64,000 nt of DNA from VXRD01 sp965232265 (GTDB taxonomy: Bacteria > Latescibacterota > UBA2968): NCBI GenBank assembly GCA_965232265.1, contig CBDDPH010000002.1, positions 744,001 through 808,000 of the forward strand. Direction: 5' to 3'. The notes under the pieces are model-generated. The model was not told the origin of the DNA. It made no database searches and worked only from the letters and a program-made list of their open reading frames with translations. Made by a program: the position numbers and the translations under genes. This document shows, piece after piece, positions 16,962-25,265 of this stretch (positions within the stretch are counted from its first letter, which is position 1; each line of letters opens with the position of its first letter).

Positions 16962-17048
16962 TGGTGCCGAAGGTGGGACTCGAACCCACACGGCCTTGCG
17001 GCCACTGGATTTTGAGTCCAGCGCGTCTACCAATTCCACCACTTCGGC
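16962..17048 (-). tRNA. tRNA-Leu (anticodon CAA)
   Basis: An 87-nt class II tRNA with acceptor GCCGAAG / CTTCGGC, discriminator A and an encoded CCA. The anticodon loop CTCAAAA gives CAA, reading UUG. The long variable arm (TGGCCGCAAGGCCGT) and T-loop GGTTCGAGTCC are typical of tRNA-Leu. Confidence 0.96.
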
Positions 17049-17069
17049 ACCTGATGTTCCGTGCTGAAC

Positions 17070-17098
17070 AATATCCCAAACGCGGGATTGCGTGTCAA
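17070..17098 (-). promoter_or_regulatory. Promoter of tRNA-Leu
   Basis: TTGACA, 17-bp spacer, GATATT on the minus strand, ending about 20 bp before the tRNA 5' end. It overlaps the stop region of the preceding gene. Confidence 0.75.
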
Positions 17099-17655
17099 GG
17101 GTTTTTGAAGTGATCGCTCTCTGCGCGTGGCGGTCCGATGATTTCGTTGTAGATGATGGCTTTGCGGATGGTGTCGGGGTCAAAATCGAGTTTTATGTGG
17201 CGTTTTTTGCGTTTGGGACGCAGGAGTATTTCGGTTTCTGATGCGCGTGTGAATGCGGTTTTGCCTTCGATGTAAGACGATGTGTCAGAGACGGGGCGTT
17301 TGCCTTTAACTTCTTGAAATTCCGGTCCGGTATCTTCCTCGGATACGGGGCGCGTGCCCTGCACTTCTCGAAATTCTGGTCCTGTGTCTGCTTCGGAGAC
17401 GGGACGCTTGCCCTGTACTTCCTGAAATTCCGAAGGGGGTTTGGGTTTGGGGTCGGGTTCGGGAGATTCGAAGAGGACTTCCCATTCAGAGAGGTCAAAT
17501 TCCTCTTCGAAAGGGTCGTCGGCACCTGTGTCGCGGGACGTTTGCCTGCGTTGGAGTTTGGATTCATCGGGCGTTCCTCGCAGCCTTTTCATGAGCGTCG
17601 AGACGACGCTGAAGAGGAGGAATACGATGATGGGTATGATTACTTCCAGTTCCAT
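17095..17655 (-). CDS. Membrane-anchored hypothetical protein with repeated linker
   Basis: A 186-residue protein. An N-terminal membrane segment (IIPIIVFLLFSVVSTL) is followed by an acidic stretch, three copies of an 18-residue repeat (EFQEVQGKRPVSEADTGP and variants) and a basic C-terminal part ending in FDPDTIRKAIIYNEIIGPP. The last motif is shared by short membrane proteins of FCB-group bacteria, but no function is known to me. The repeat probably acts as a flexible spacer. It overlaps the tRNA-Leu promoter at its 3' end. Confidence 0.75.
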   Translation of the reverse strand: MELEVIIPIIVFLLFSVVSTLMKRLRGTPDESKLQRRQTSRDTGADDPFEEEFDLSEWEVLFESPEPDPKPKPPSEFQEVQGKRPVSEADTGPEFREVQGTRPVSEEDTGPEFQEVKGKRPVSDTSSYIEGKTAFTRASETEILLRPKRKKRHIKLDFDPDTIRKAIIYNEIIGPPRAESDHFKNP

Positions 17656-17702
17656 GATGTCGAGCCGTTTGTTAAAGGGTTATGGCCTAAGAGACGTAAG
17701 AT

Positions 17703-17881
17703 GTAGGGGCGAGGCATGCCTCGCCCGTTTTAAGATACAGATCGTCCCTACACGACGGGCGAAAAATTTTTCGCCCGTACTGGGGACAGGCTCTGCCGCG
17801 ATTCAGAAGGTTTTGCCTTTCCTCTGCGCCCATCTGCGTCCATCCCTGCTTACACCCGCAGGGACATGCCTGCGGATCACA
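17703..17881. repeat. Cluster of dispersed repeats (two family A, one family E)
   Basis: GTAGGGGCGAGGCATGCCTC..CGT (17703-17728) and CGGGCGAAAAATTTTTCGCC..(17756-17777) are family A palindromes with different cores. TCTGCGTCCATCCCTGCTTA..CAGGGACATGCCTGCGGAT (to 17879) is the reverse orientation of family E, also at 38112 and 59050. Confidence 0.85.
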
Positions 17882-17886
17882 CGTCT

Positions 17887-18867
17887 TTAATTATTGTCTT
17901 CTTCTTCTTCGGTTTCACCGGCGATGCCTTCGCGCATTTGTGTGTCGGCTTCGATGTTGCGCATGCGGTAGTAGTCCATGATGCCCAGGTTGCCACTGCG
18001 GAATGCGTCGGACATTGCGAGGGGGACTTCGGCCTCGGCTTCGACGACGCGGGCGCGCATTTCTTCAACGCGGGCTGACATTTCTTGTTCTTGTGCAACG
18101 GCCATGGCTCTGCGTTCTTCGGCGCGTGCCTGTGCGATGTTTTTGTCGGCTTCGGCCTGGTCTGTCTGGAGTTTTGCGCCGATGTTGTCGCCCACATCCA
18201 CGTCGGCGATGTCGATGGAGAGGATTTCGTAGGCGGTGCCCGAGTCGAGGCCCTTGTCGAGTACGGTTTTGGAGATCATGTCGGGATTTTCGAGTACGTC
18301 TTTGTGGGTTTCGGAGGAGCCGATGGTGGTGACGATGCCTTCGCCCACGCGGGCCATGATGGTTTCTTCACCCGCGCCACCGACGAGGCGTTCGATGTTG
18401 GCGCGAACGGTGACGCGCGAGGTGGCTTTGACCTGTATGCCGTCTTTGGCTACGGCGGTGACCATGGGGGTGGAGATGACTTTGGGGTTGACGCTGACCT
18501 GTACGGCTTCGAGGACGTCGCGCCCGGCAAGGTCGATGGCGGCGGCGCGTTCACCGGTCAGTCCAATGCCGGCTTTGTCTGCGGCGATGAGGGCGTTGAC
18601 GACGTTTTCGACATGACCGCCGGCGAGGTAGTGGGCTTCGAGAAATGCCGTGGGGATGTCGAGACCCGCTTTGGTTGCGTTGATTTGCGAGCCGAGGATG
18701 ATGCGCGGGGGCACGCGACGCAGGCGCATGCCGATGAGTTCGATGATGCCGATGCGTACGCGCGCGGCAAGGGCGGAGATCCAGAGGCCCACGGGGATGA
18801 AGTAGAAGAAGAGGGAGAGTAGCAGAATGCCACCTACAACAAAGAGGAGGAGGATAATGGCGTCCAT
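17887..18867 (-). CDS. floA: Flotillin-like protein FloA
   Basis: A 326-residue flotillin-like membrane scaffold that organises functional membrane microdomains. An N-terminal membrane hairpin (ILLLFVVGGILLLSLFFYFI) is followed by the PHB/SPFH region (VQVSVNPKVISTPMVTAVAK, DGIQVKATSRVTVRANIERL) and a C-terminal Ala/Glu-rich coiled coil (AQARAEERRAMAVAQEQEMS) that mediates oligomerisation. Length is normal. It lies 27 bp behind the NfeD-type protease gene, the classic NfeD-flotillin operon. Confidence 0.96.
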   Translation of the reverse strand: MDAIILLLFVVGGILLLSLFFYFIPVGLWISALAARVRIGIIELIGMRLRRVPPRIILGSQINATKAGLDIPTAFLEAHYLAGGHVENVVNALIAADKAGIGLTGERAAAIDLAGRDVLEAVQVSVNPKVISTPMVTAVAKDGIQVKATSRVTVRANIERLVGGAGEETIMARVGEGIVTTIGSSETHKDVLENPDMISKTVLDKGLDSGTAYEILSIDIADVDVGDNIGAKLQTDQAEADKNIAQARAEERRAMAVAQEQEMSARVEEMRARVVEAEAEVPLAMSDAFRSGNLGIMDYYRMRNIEADTQMREGIAGETEEEEDNN

Positions 18868-18894
18868 GAAAAGCTCCTTAAAAAAAGGTCGGTC

Positions 18895-20229
18895 TTATGT
18901 GTCTTCGGTCTTTCGCACAATGACGCGACTGCCTTCGATTTCGATGATTGTGACGGGTGTGTCTTTGGTCAGGTATTCGCCTTCGGTCGATACGCTGATG
19001 CGGCGACCGTCAAATACGCCGGTGCCACCGGGGCGCAGGTCTGTGAATGCAGTGCCCGATACGCCTAATAGGTCGCTGTAGGGTGCCGCGACATATCCAT
19101 CGGAGGATTTTTCTTCGGTGTCGAGTACGAGGCGGCTCCACATTCTGGAGTTCGGCAGGGATCGCAAGATGAGTATGGAGAGGACACCGGTGAGGATTAC
19201 AGAGAGGAGCAAGGGGGTGAGCGCGGCGCTGATGTCGTCCCAGGTCCAGAGGTCAAAGCGCCCCATGAGGCTTAAGAACAGGCTGGTTAAGATCAGGATT
19301 GCGCCGGGAATGGCGAGCAGGCCAAAGCCCATGACAAAGAACAGGTCGAGGAGGATGAGCGCGATGCCGAGCAAGAAGATGAGGATTTCGGACCAGTCGG
19401 CGAGGTTGACGAGGAGGTGGCTGCCGAAAAACAGGCCCAGGCAGATTAAGCCGATGGTGCCGCCGATGCCCCAGCCCGGGCTCTGGATTTCGAAGATCAG
19501 GCCGAGAAATCCCAGGGTCATGAGCAGCGAGGCCAGGTAGGGGTTGGTGAGATAGCGCACGAGTTGTTCGGCCCAATCGGTCGATTGGTGGATGACGCTG
19601 GCCTGCACGAGGTCGTAGTGTTTGAGTACGGCGATGAGTTTTTCCGATTCGTTTTTTTCGGCGATTTTGTGGTCGGATATGCCTTGTTCAATGGCTTCTT
19701 CGGTGGTGAGGGTGAGGAGCTTGCCTTTGGGCGCGAGGCCCTCGATATCGACGTCTTCATCGACCATGGCTTCGGCCAGTTTGGGGGAGCGCCCGGTTTT
19801 TTCAGCGGTGGCTTTCATTTCGTTGCGGAAGTACGAGATGATTTTTTCACTGGCTTTGTTGCCCTGCATATCAACGGCTGTGGCCGCGCCAATGGTGCCG
19901 CCTTCGACCATGATGATGTGGTCGGTAGATAGCGCGATGAGGGCACCCGCAGATATGGCGCGGGGGTTGATGAAGGCGATGGTTTTGGTCTCGCTGTAGA
20001 GGATGGCGTCGCGGATGGTGAGCGCGGCATCGAGGGCACCGCCGGGGGTGTCGATTTCGAAGATGACGGCTTTGACGCCCGCGGCTTCCGCGTCGTTCAT
20101 GACGCGCGTGACAAAAGCCGCAACGCCGCCTTCAATGGTGCCGCTGATTTTGGCGACGTGTACTTCTTCTGCCCGGGCCGGCAAACCGAGTGCCAGAAGG
20201 AGTACGAGGAATGTGAGTACAGGTTTCAT
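18895..20229 (-). CDS. NfeD family membrane serine protease (ClpP-class domain)
   Basis: A 444-residue long-form NfeD protein. It has a signal peptide (MKPVLTFLVLLLALGLPARA) and a ClpP/SppA-like protease domain with nucleophile Ser in AISAGALIA and supporting sequence GTIGAATAVDMQG. Four to five membrane segments follow (LASLLMTLGFLGLIFEI; LIFLLGIALILLDLFFVMGF), and then a C-terminal NfeD OB-fold (GVSGTAFTDLRPGGTGVFDG). Homologues cleave stomatin or flotillin partners and act in membrane quality control. The ATG at 20229 has GGAGGAA; the partner FloA is immediately downstream. Confidence 0.94.
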   Translation of the reverse strand: MKPVLTFLVLLLALGLPARAEEVHVAKISGTIEGGVAAFVTRVMNDAEAAGVKAVIFEIDTPGGALDAALTIRDAILYSETKTIAFINPRAISAGALIALSTDHIIMVEGGTIGAATAVDMQGNKASEKIISYFRNEMKATAEKTGRSPKLAEAMVDEDVDIEGLAPKGKLLTLTTEEAIEQGISDHKIAEKNESEKLIAVLKHYDLVQASVIHQSTDWAEQLVRYLTNPYLASLLMTLGFLGLIFEIQSPGWGIGGTIGLICLGLFFGSHLLVNLADWSEILIFLLGIALILLDLFFVMGFGLLAIPGAILILTSLFLSLMGRFDLWTWDDISAALTPLLLSVILTGVLSILILRSLPNSRMWSRLVLDTEEKSSDGYVAAPYSDLLGVSGTAFTDLRPGGTGVFDGRRISVSTEGEYLTKDTPVTIIEIEGSRVIVRKTEDT

Positions 20230-20351
20230 CAATAAGTTCCTCCACAATTTATTCTTATGAATACCTTATATTGAGGTGGTTGTCAATGGTTTTGAGGTTT
20301 GATGCGTGGTAAGGAGGATAGGTTGCAGATGGAGAGAGATAGAACGGTGCC

Positions 20352-20383
20352 GTCATCGCGGCAAGGTGTAAGCCGCGATCCAG
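20352..20383. repeat. Family B dispersed repeat
   Basis: GTCATCGCGGCAAGGTGTAA..GCCGCGATCCAG, between the NfeD gene and tRNA-Met. Confidence 0.85.
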
Positions 20384-20440
20384 TGGGTGGTGGCAGGGCG
20401 GGACTGACCGCTGACCGCTGATCGCTTGTTTTGCCAATGC

Positions 20441-20469
20441 TTGACACTATGAAGGTTTTCCTGTATTTT
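20441..20469 (+). promoter_or_regulatory. Promoter of tRNA-Met
   Basis: TTGACA, 17-bp spacer, TATTTT, 20 bp before the tRNA. Confidence 0.75.
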
Positions 20470-20488
20470 TCTCGCCCTGATATGATGT

Positions 20489-20561
20489 GGCGGCATAGCT
20501 CAGCTGGTAGAGCAGTGGAATCATAATCCATGGGTCGGGGGTTCGAGTCCCTCTGCCGCTA
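20489..20561 (+). tRNA. tRNA-Met (anticodon CAT)
   Basis: A 73-nt tRNA with acceptor GGCGGCA / TGCCGCT (one G-U pair), D-arm GCTCAGCTGGTAGAGC, anticodon loop ATCATAA and T-loop GGGTTCGAGTCCC. CCA is not encoded. The sequence matches elongator tRNA-Met better than initiator; a lysidine-modified tRNA-Ile cannot be fully excluded. Confidence 0.93.
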
Positions 20562-20574
20562 TTACAAAAATAAG

Positions 20575-20610
20575 AAAGCCCGTCGATTTTTCCGGCGGGC
20601 TTTGTTTTTT
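20575..20610 (+). terminator. Terminator of tRNA-Met
   Basis: AAAGCCCGTCG and CGGCGGGCTTT pair around ATTTTTC, followed by GTTTTTT. It also lies just past the convergent serS stop codon. Confidence 0.85.
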
Positions 20611-20622
20611 AGCGGATGGGAA

Positions 20623-21906
20623 TTAATCCACGGGTTCAAAAATCTCTTTCCCCCCCAGATAGGGGCGCAAGATTTCGGGGATGGTGACGCTGCCGTCACG
20701 GTTTTGATTTTGTTCGACGATTGCGGGGATGATGCGGCTGGTCGCCAGGCCCGAGGCGTTGAGGGTGTGTACGAGTTCGTTTTTGCCGGTTTCTGCGCGT
20801 TTGAACCGGATGCTGCCGCGTCTTGCCTGGTAGTCGCTGGCATTGGAGGCGGAGCTGACTTCTTTGTATTCGTTCATGCTGGGGATCCAGACTTCGATGT
20901 CATAGGTTTTGGCCATGGATGCGCTGACGTCTTTTGCGGCGAGCATGGAGACGCGGTGATGCAGGCCCAGGTTCCGGGTGAGTTGTTCGGCTTTGTGGAT
21001 GAGTTCTTCGAGCGCGTCTTCGGAGTCTTCGGGGCGGGTGAATTGGAACATTTCGATTTTGTTGAATTGGTGACCGCGAATCATGCCCCTTTCCTGCGCC
21101 CGATAGCTGCCGGCTTCTTTGCGATAACAGGGGGTGTAGGAGAAGAATTTTTTAGGCAGGTCTGTTTCGGGAATGATTTCGTCCCGGTAGAAGTTGATGA
21201 GTGCGGTTTCAGAGGTGGGCAAGAGGAATTGTACTTTGTCGTCGCTCGTTTTGAGGTGGAATACGTCGTCGGCAAATTTGGGGAATTGCCCGGCGGTGAA
21301 GCCGCATGCTTCGTTGAGGATGTGTGGGGGCAACACAAATTCGTAGCCGTCGTCAATGTGGCTGTCGATGAAGTAATTGAGCAAGGCCCATTCGAGGCGT
21401 GCGCCGTCCCCGATATAGAGCCAGAAGCCGGTTCCGCCCATTTTGACGCCGCGTTCGTAGTCGATCAGGCGAAGATGGGTGACGAGTTCGACGTGGTCCT
21501 GAGGCTCAAATTCGGGTGCGGGTTTTTCGCCCCATGTGCGTACGACGCGGTTGTTTTCTTTGTCTCCGGGGGGTACGTCGTCTGCGGGTATGTTGGGGAG
21601 GCTTTCGACGAATGTGTGGATATTTTGTTCGATTGCCGCGAGTTCGGTTTCAATGGTTTTGATGCGGGTGGAGACGTCGCGCATTTCTGTTTGTATCTGG
21701 CCGATGTCTCCGCCCGCTTTTTTTATTTGGGGGATTTGGGCAGAGACGCTGTTGCGCTTTGCGCGTAGCTGTCCGGCTTCTGCGATGTGCGCGCGGCGTT
21801 TTTCATCCCAGATGAGCAGGTCTGTGAAGTCGATGTCGTCCATGCGTTTTTGCAATGCGCGGATGACCTGTTCGGGATTTTTGCGAATGAGATTGATGTC
21901 GAGCAT
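20623..21906 (-). CDS. serS: Seryl-tRNA synthetase
   Basis: A 427-residue class II synthetase that charges tRNA-Ser (and tRNA-Sec). The N-terminal antiparallel coiled-coil arm spans residues 30-100 (RAKRNSVSAQIPQIKK). The catalytic core carries motif 2 (YTPCYRKEAGSYRAQERGMI) and motif 3 (GLATSRIIPAIVE), and serine-binding TSE in FLLPTSETALINFY. Length and order are normal. It is monocistronic and convergent with tRNA-Met. Confidence 0.98.
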   Translation of the reverse strand: MLDINLIRKNPEQVIRALQKRMDDIDFTDLLIWDEKRRAHIAEAGQLRAKRNSVSAQIPQIKKAGGDIGQIQTEMRDVSTRIKTIETELAAIEQNIHTFVESLPNIPADDVPPGDKENNRVVRTWGEKPAPEFEPQDHVELVTHLRLIDYERGVKMGGTGFWLYIGDGARLEWALLNYFIDSHIDDGYEFVLPPHILNEACGFTAGQFPKFADDVFHLKTSDDKVQFLLPTSETALINFYRDEIIPETDLPKKFFSYTPCYRKEAGSYRAQERGMIRGHQFNKIEMFQFTRPEDSEDALEELIHKAEQLTRNLGLHHRVSMLAAKDVSASMAKTYDIEVWIPSMNEYKEVSSASNASDYQARRGSIRFKRAETGKNELVHTLNASGLATSRIIPAIVEQNQNRDGSVTIPEILRPYLGGKEIFEPVD

Positions 21907-21935
21907 GAAGGAGTACTCCTGAAAGTCAGTGGGTT

Positions 21936-21959
21936 GGGGCGAAAAACCTTTCGCCCGTA
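21936..21959. repeat. Family A dispersed palindrome
   Basis: GGGGCGAAAAACCTTTCGCC..GTA, just upstream of serS. Confidence 0.8.
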
Positions 21960-21999
21960 TTTGTCATGTAAAAAATGTGCCAATTTGTTAGGCTATATG

Positions 22000-22014
22000 T
22001 GGTCATTTTGACCA
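22000..22014. promoter_or_regulatory. Candidate enhancer palindrome for a sigma-54 activator
   Basis: A perfect inverted repeat TGGTCA-TTT-TGACCA lies about 107 bp upstream of the -24 element, the usual distance and symmetry for binding of an NtrC-type activator dimer. The region between is A+T-rich and could bend easily. Confidence 0.5.
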
Positions 22015-22120
22015 TAATGTTCCATTTTTAACACATGAATTTTGTAGTCAGAAATGAAAATTTTGTAATAAATTTTTTGAAATCAATTAGTTAATAAAAT
22101 TTTTTAAAAAATAAAAAACA

Positions 22121-22136
22121 TGGCACCGAATTTGCT
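22121..22136 (+). promoter_or_regulatory. Sigma-54 (RpoN) promoter
   Basis: TGGCACCGAATTTGCT matches the -24/-12 consensus TGGCAC-N5-TTGCW with correct GG-to-GC spacing. It points to the 50-residue gene at 22200, with a predicted transcription start near 22147. Confidence 0.8.
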
Positions 22137-22199
22137 TATGAATAAAGGCAGTGAAATACTGTCATAAGTTACGAGCACCACAAAAGAAAGGATAAGACG

Positions 22200-22352
22200 A
22201 TGTACATCGATGTGGAAAAACGCGACCAGATGGCTTATCGCGCGCTGTATTATGCGATTCACGGGGATATTGATCAGTCTGAAAAGATTCGGACAATGCT
22301 GCGCCGAGATCTCGATAAACGGGAACGGGTTCCTTTTCCCGAATTTGCCTGA
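22200..22352 (+). CDS. 50-residue protein under sigma-54 control, function unknown
   Basis: ATG TAC ATC GAT ... GCC TGA encodes 50 residues beginning MYIDVEKRDQMAYRALYYAI and ending ERVPFPEFA. It is highly charged and helical, with no signal peptide or membrane segment. An AAAGGA site lies 8-9 bp upstream, a sigma-54 promoter lies 64 bp upstream and a strong terminator 34 bp downstream, so the unit looks like a complete single-gene transcript. I do not recognise the family. Tight regulation suggests a small regulator or stress protein, which is inference. Confidence 0.7.
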   Translation: MYIDVEKRDQMAYRALYYAIHGDIDQSEKIRTMLRRDLDKRERVPFPEFA

Positions 22353-22385
22353 ATTCACACGTCCTCCATGCCGTGCTAAAAATTG

Positions 22386-22416
22386 ACACTGGGTTGAAAA
22401 AAGCCCAGTGTTTTTT
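22386..22416 (+). terminator. Terminator of the small sigma-54 gene
   Basis: ACACTGGG / CCCAGTGT stem, 10-base loop, then TTTTT. It borders the stop codon of the convergent glycosyltransferase gene. Confidence 0.88.
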
Positions 22417-23344
22417 AGTTTAAAATTTTTCGAATGTTGAATTTTTCGTTGGGCTGTGGTCCTCGGGTCAACATGTCGGCGAGCAGGCCCGTGCAGACGA
22501 ATTGCACGCCGAGTACGGTGAGGAAAACCCCGAGCATGAGCAGGGGATACCGGTATTGAATGGTGCCGGTTTGGAACCAGAGGGATGCGATGTATGCGTT
22601 GATGAGCATGCCTGCGATGCCAAAGATGAGGCCCACGGTGCCAAAGAGGTGGAGTGGGCGGCCCATGTATTTGCCGATGTACATGACGGTGAGGAGGTCA
22701 AAGAAGCCTTTGAGCAGGCGCCCCCAGCCATATTTGGTTACGCCGTATTGCCGCGGGTGGTGCTGAACGGGAATTTCACCGATGCGGTACCCTTCCAGGT
22801 GGGCGAGTACGGGGATGTAGCGGTGGAGTTCGCCGAGTATGCATAAGTCTTTTGTGACTTCGCTGCGATAGGCTTTGAGGCCGCAGTTAAAGTCGTGTAT
22901 GTCTATGCCCGATACAAATCCCGTGACCCAGTTGAAAAATTTGGAGGGCAGGGTTTTGCCCAGGGGGTCAAAGCGCTTTTTTTTCCAGCCAGAGACGAGG
23001 TCATAACCTTCTTCGAGTTTGGATAGGAGGTTGGGGATTTCTGCGGGGTCGTCTTGCAGGTCGGCGTCCATGGTGATGACATAAGTGCCGCGTGCCTGTT
23101 GAAATCCAGCGGTATAAGCAGCGGCTTTGCCAAAGTTGCGCCGAAATTGGATGACTTTGACTTCGGGATAGGTGTTGTGCAGGTCTTCCAATACGGCGAT
23201 GGAACCGTCGGTGCTGCCGTCGTCGATGAAGATGACTTCGTAGGTACAGTCCTGGCTGGCGAGCACGCCGCGGATTTTTTCCATGAGCGGGCGCAGGCTT
23301 TCTTCTTCGTTGAGCAGCGGTATGACGAGGCTGAGGTCGGGCAT
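22415..23344 (-). CDS. Glycosyltransferase family 2 (DPM1/ArnC-like) with membrane tail
   Basis: A 309-residue GT2 enzyme that probably transfers a sugar from a nucleotide donor to polyprenyl phosphate. The GT-A core has SLVIPLLNEEESL, the FIDDGSTDGS donor site, MDADLQDDP (metal-binding DxD) and a QxxRW-type region (QHHPRQYGVTKYGWG). Two C-terminal membrane helices (LFGTVGLIFGIAGMLINAYI; LMLGVFLTVLGVQFVCTGLL) match the ArnC/GtrB group. It lies downstream of a membrane glycosyltransferase that would use the lipid-linked sugar. Confidence 0.93.
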   Translation of the reverse strand: MPDLSLVIPLLNEEESLRPLMEKIRGVLASQDCTYEVIFIDDGSTDGSIAVLEDLHNTYPEVKVIQFRRNFGKAAAYTAGFQQARGTYVITMDADLQDDPAEIPNLLSKLEEGYDLVSGWKKKRFDPLGKTLPSKFFNWVTGFVSGIDIHDFNCGLKAYRSEVTKDLCILGELHRYIPVLAHLEGYRIGEIPVQHHPRQYGVTKYGWGRLLKGFFDLLTVMYIGKYMGRPLHLFGTVGLIFGIAGMLINAYIASLWFQTGTIQYRYPLLMLGVFLTVLGVQFVCTGLLADMLTRGPQPNEKFNIRKILN

Positions 23345-23383
23345 GGGTATGTGTTGTTGAGGTGTTGTTTTGAAACTAATTCT

Positions 23384-23468
23384 GACCCCTCCCCCGACCC
23401 CTCCCCGACACGGGGAGGGGAGACCTGGTTCCCCTTCCTTGTAGAAAGGGGGTTAGGGGGTAGGTCCC
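23384..23468. repeat. Family C dispersed G/C-rich repeat
   Basis: GACCCCTCCCCCGACCCCTC..CGACACGGGGAGGGGAGACC..TTAGGGGGTAGGTCCC. Two nested hairpins (CTCCCC/GGGGAG and CCCCTTCC/GAAAGGGGG). Other full copies are at 36724 and 50489. Confidence 0.85.
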
Positions 23469-23528
23469 AAGAAGATGAAAATTAGACACAAAGATAGCAA
23501 AGCGCGCGTTTTTTGACAAATGCGAATG

Positions 23529-25164
23529 TTATTTGAATTGTAAGACGTATGTGTTGGGGTCGCGTACGATGTGGAGGACTTTAAAGCGGTTTTGGTAAGC
23601 CTGGATGGTGGGGACGAGAAATTCGGGTGTGGATCTGAATCCCAGCTGGTCGATGACGACGATTTCGATGTTTTTTTGTTCAAAGTCGGCGATTACCTCA
23701 TCCGGTGTTTTCCAGGCGTAGCCCGCGGCTTTGCGGTTGGTAATGGCATTCATGAGATAGGGTTTGCGGCAGATGATTTTGACATCGGGGTCGGTGTTGT
23801 TTTTGATCCATTCTGCTGCGACAAAGTAATTGTCCCAGTTGGGCGGCAACCATCCGATGCGTTGGGAGAGGGCGTGGGTTGCAAAGATGTTTGAGCCGAG
23901 GAGGAAGAGAAAGAAGAGTACGATACCCGCACGCGAGGCGGTTTTTTTCAGTGCTTTGGCGAGCAGTTGGAGGAGTTTCGCCCATGCTGGTGAGGATGGC
24001 GTAGAAGAAGATGGGGAAGGCCGGGACGAGAAAGCGCGTGTCGGACCAGACTTGGGGCCAGAGGATGTAGAGGCCCAGATAGCAGGTGAGATATACGATG
24101 AGTAAGTGCCGTTTTATGAGTCCGGTGATCAGGGCGTAGAGGAGTATGCCAGAGAAGACGAGGCCGACGAAGTATGTGCTGAATCCGGGGTCCGTACTGG
24201 ATGTAAATGTGGGTACAAATATTTGTGGGATGACGTGCAGGCCGTAGATTTCGAGATTTTCGAGGATGCGTTCGATCAGGGTGGCGAATGTGAGCATGCC
24301 CTCTTCCGAGCGATAGGGGTTTATGCGGAATAGCAGTTTGATGTAGTCGTTTCCGCCGAGTGATGCGTTGCGGATTTGCCACGGGAGGGCGAGGAGTAGG
24401 CTGCCCGCGGCGATGAGTCCGGTTTCTTTCCATTTTTTGTGCAGGGCAAAGAAGACGATGCCAGTGCCGACGAGGATGATGCCCGCGCTGCGGATGTAGT
24501 AGGTAGCGATTATGGCGATGATTGCAAGCAGGATGCACGAAGAGCGCGCACGGGCGAAGCCTACAACGCCGCGAAGCAAGTAACGAAGACGAAAAAGAAA
24601 AGGTTTTCTCCCCTTCGTGTCCTTGGTGTCCTTCGTTGATGAGCCGCTGTGTGCGCGGTGGATGAGGAGGAGCGCGATGAGAGAGAATAGGAGAAAAGGT
24701 ATTTCGGACATGACTTGGTGCGAGTAATCCAATAGGTGGGGCGAGGCGAGACAGAGCGCGCTTACGCCGAGTGCCATGGGTGGCGCGGCAAATTCGCGGA
24801 TGAGGAGATAGATGAGTGGGATCGAGATGGCGTAGAGGACGACGACGAGGCTTTTGAGTGCGATGAGGTTGGCGGGAAAGAGGATGTGTACAATGGCGAG
24901 GAGGAGCGGAAATCCAAAGGGGTATTTGGTGTGTGGGATGGGTTCGCCTTCGATGGTTTCGGCGAGTCCGTACCCTTCTGCAAGAGATCGGCCGAGGTTG
25001 ATGAATTGGGCGTTGTCGCCAGTGAGGGAGAGGTTGGCGTCGAAGAGGAAAATGCCCATGAGCAATCCGCACAGGCCCAGCGCGGGGAGAAAATAGGGTT
25101 TGCGTTCATATTGCGCGAGGTTGAAGGGGGGAGAGGATGTCTTTTTTTGGCGTTTTTTGTTCAT
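23529..25164 (-). CDS. ArnT/PMT-like integral membrane glycosyltransferase, one frameshift
   Basis: About 545 residues after joining two frames. It begins MNKKRQKKTSSPPFNLAQYE and has about ten membrane segments, with an early GDNAQFINLGRSLAEGYGLA block carrying the acidic residue typical of GT-C enzymes, then TKYPFGFPLLLAI. These enzymes move sugars from polyprenyl carriers to lipid or protein outside the membrane. Near 23985 the frame changes after FFYAILTS; the next frame continues AWAKLLQLLAKALKKTASRA and ends in a soluble domain (WLPPNWDNYFVAAEWIKNNT ... VVIDQLGFRSTPEF). The break may be an error. It is divergent from the GT2 gene at 25266. Confidence 0.75.
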
Positions 25165-25265
25165 GATCGTATTATTTTTTAGCGTGTCTAACTTAGTGCT
25201 CTGAATAAAATACGCTATTGTAGTTTCGTAGTGAAATTTTTTTTGCTTATCTGGGGAGTGGCGAC

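Noticed and set aside
20530..21768. A 412-residue plus-strand frame opposite serS
   Set aside because: Starts inside tRNA-Met, has antisense composition (Phe/Val/Gly/Asp-rich) and lies over a clear seryl-tRNA synthetase.
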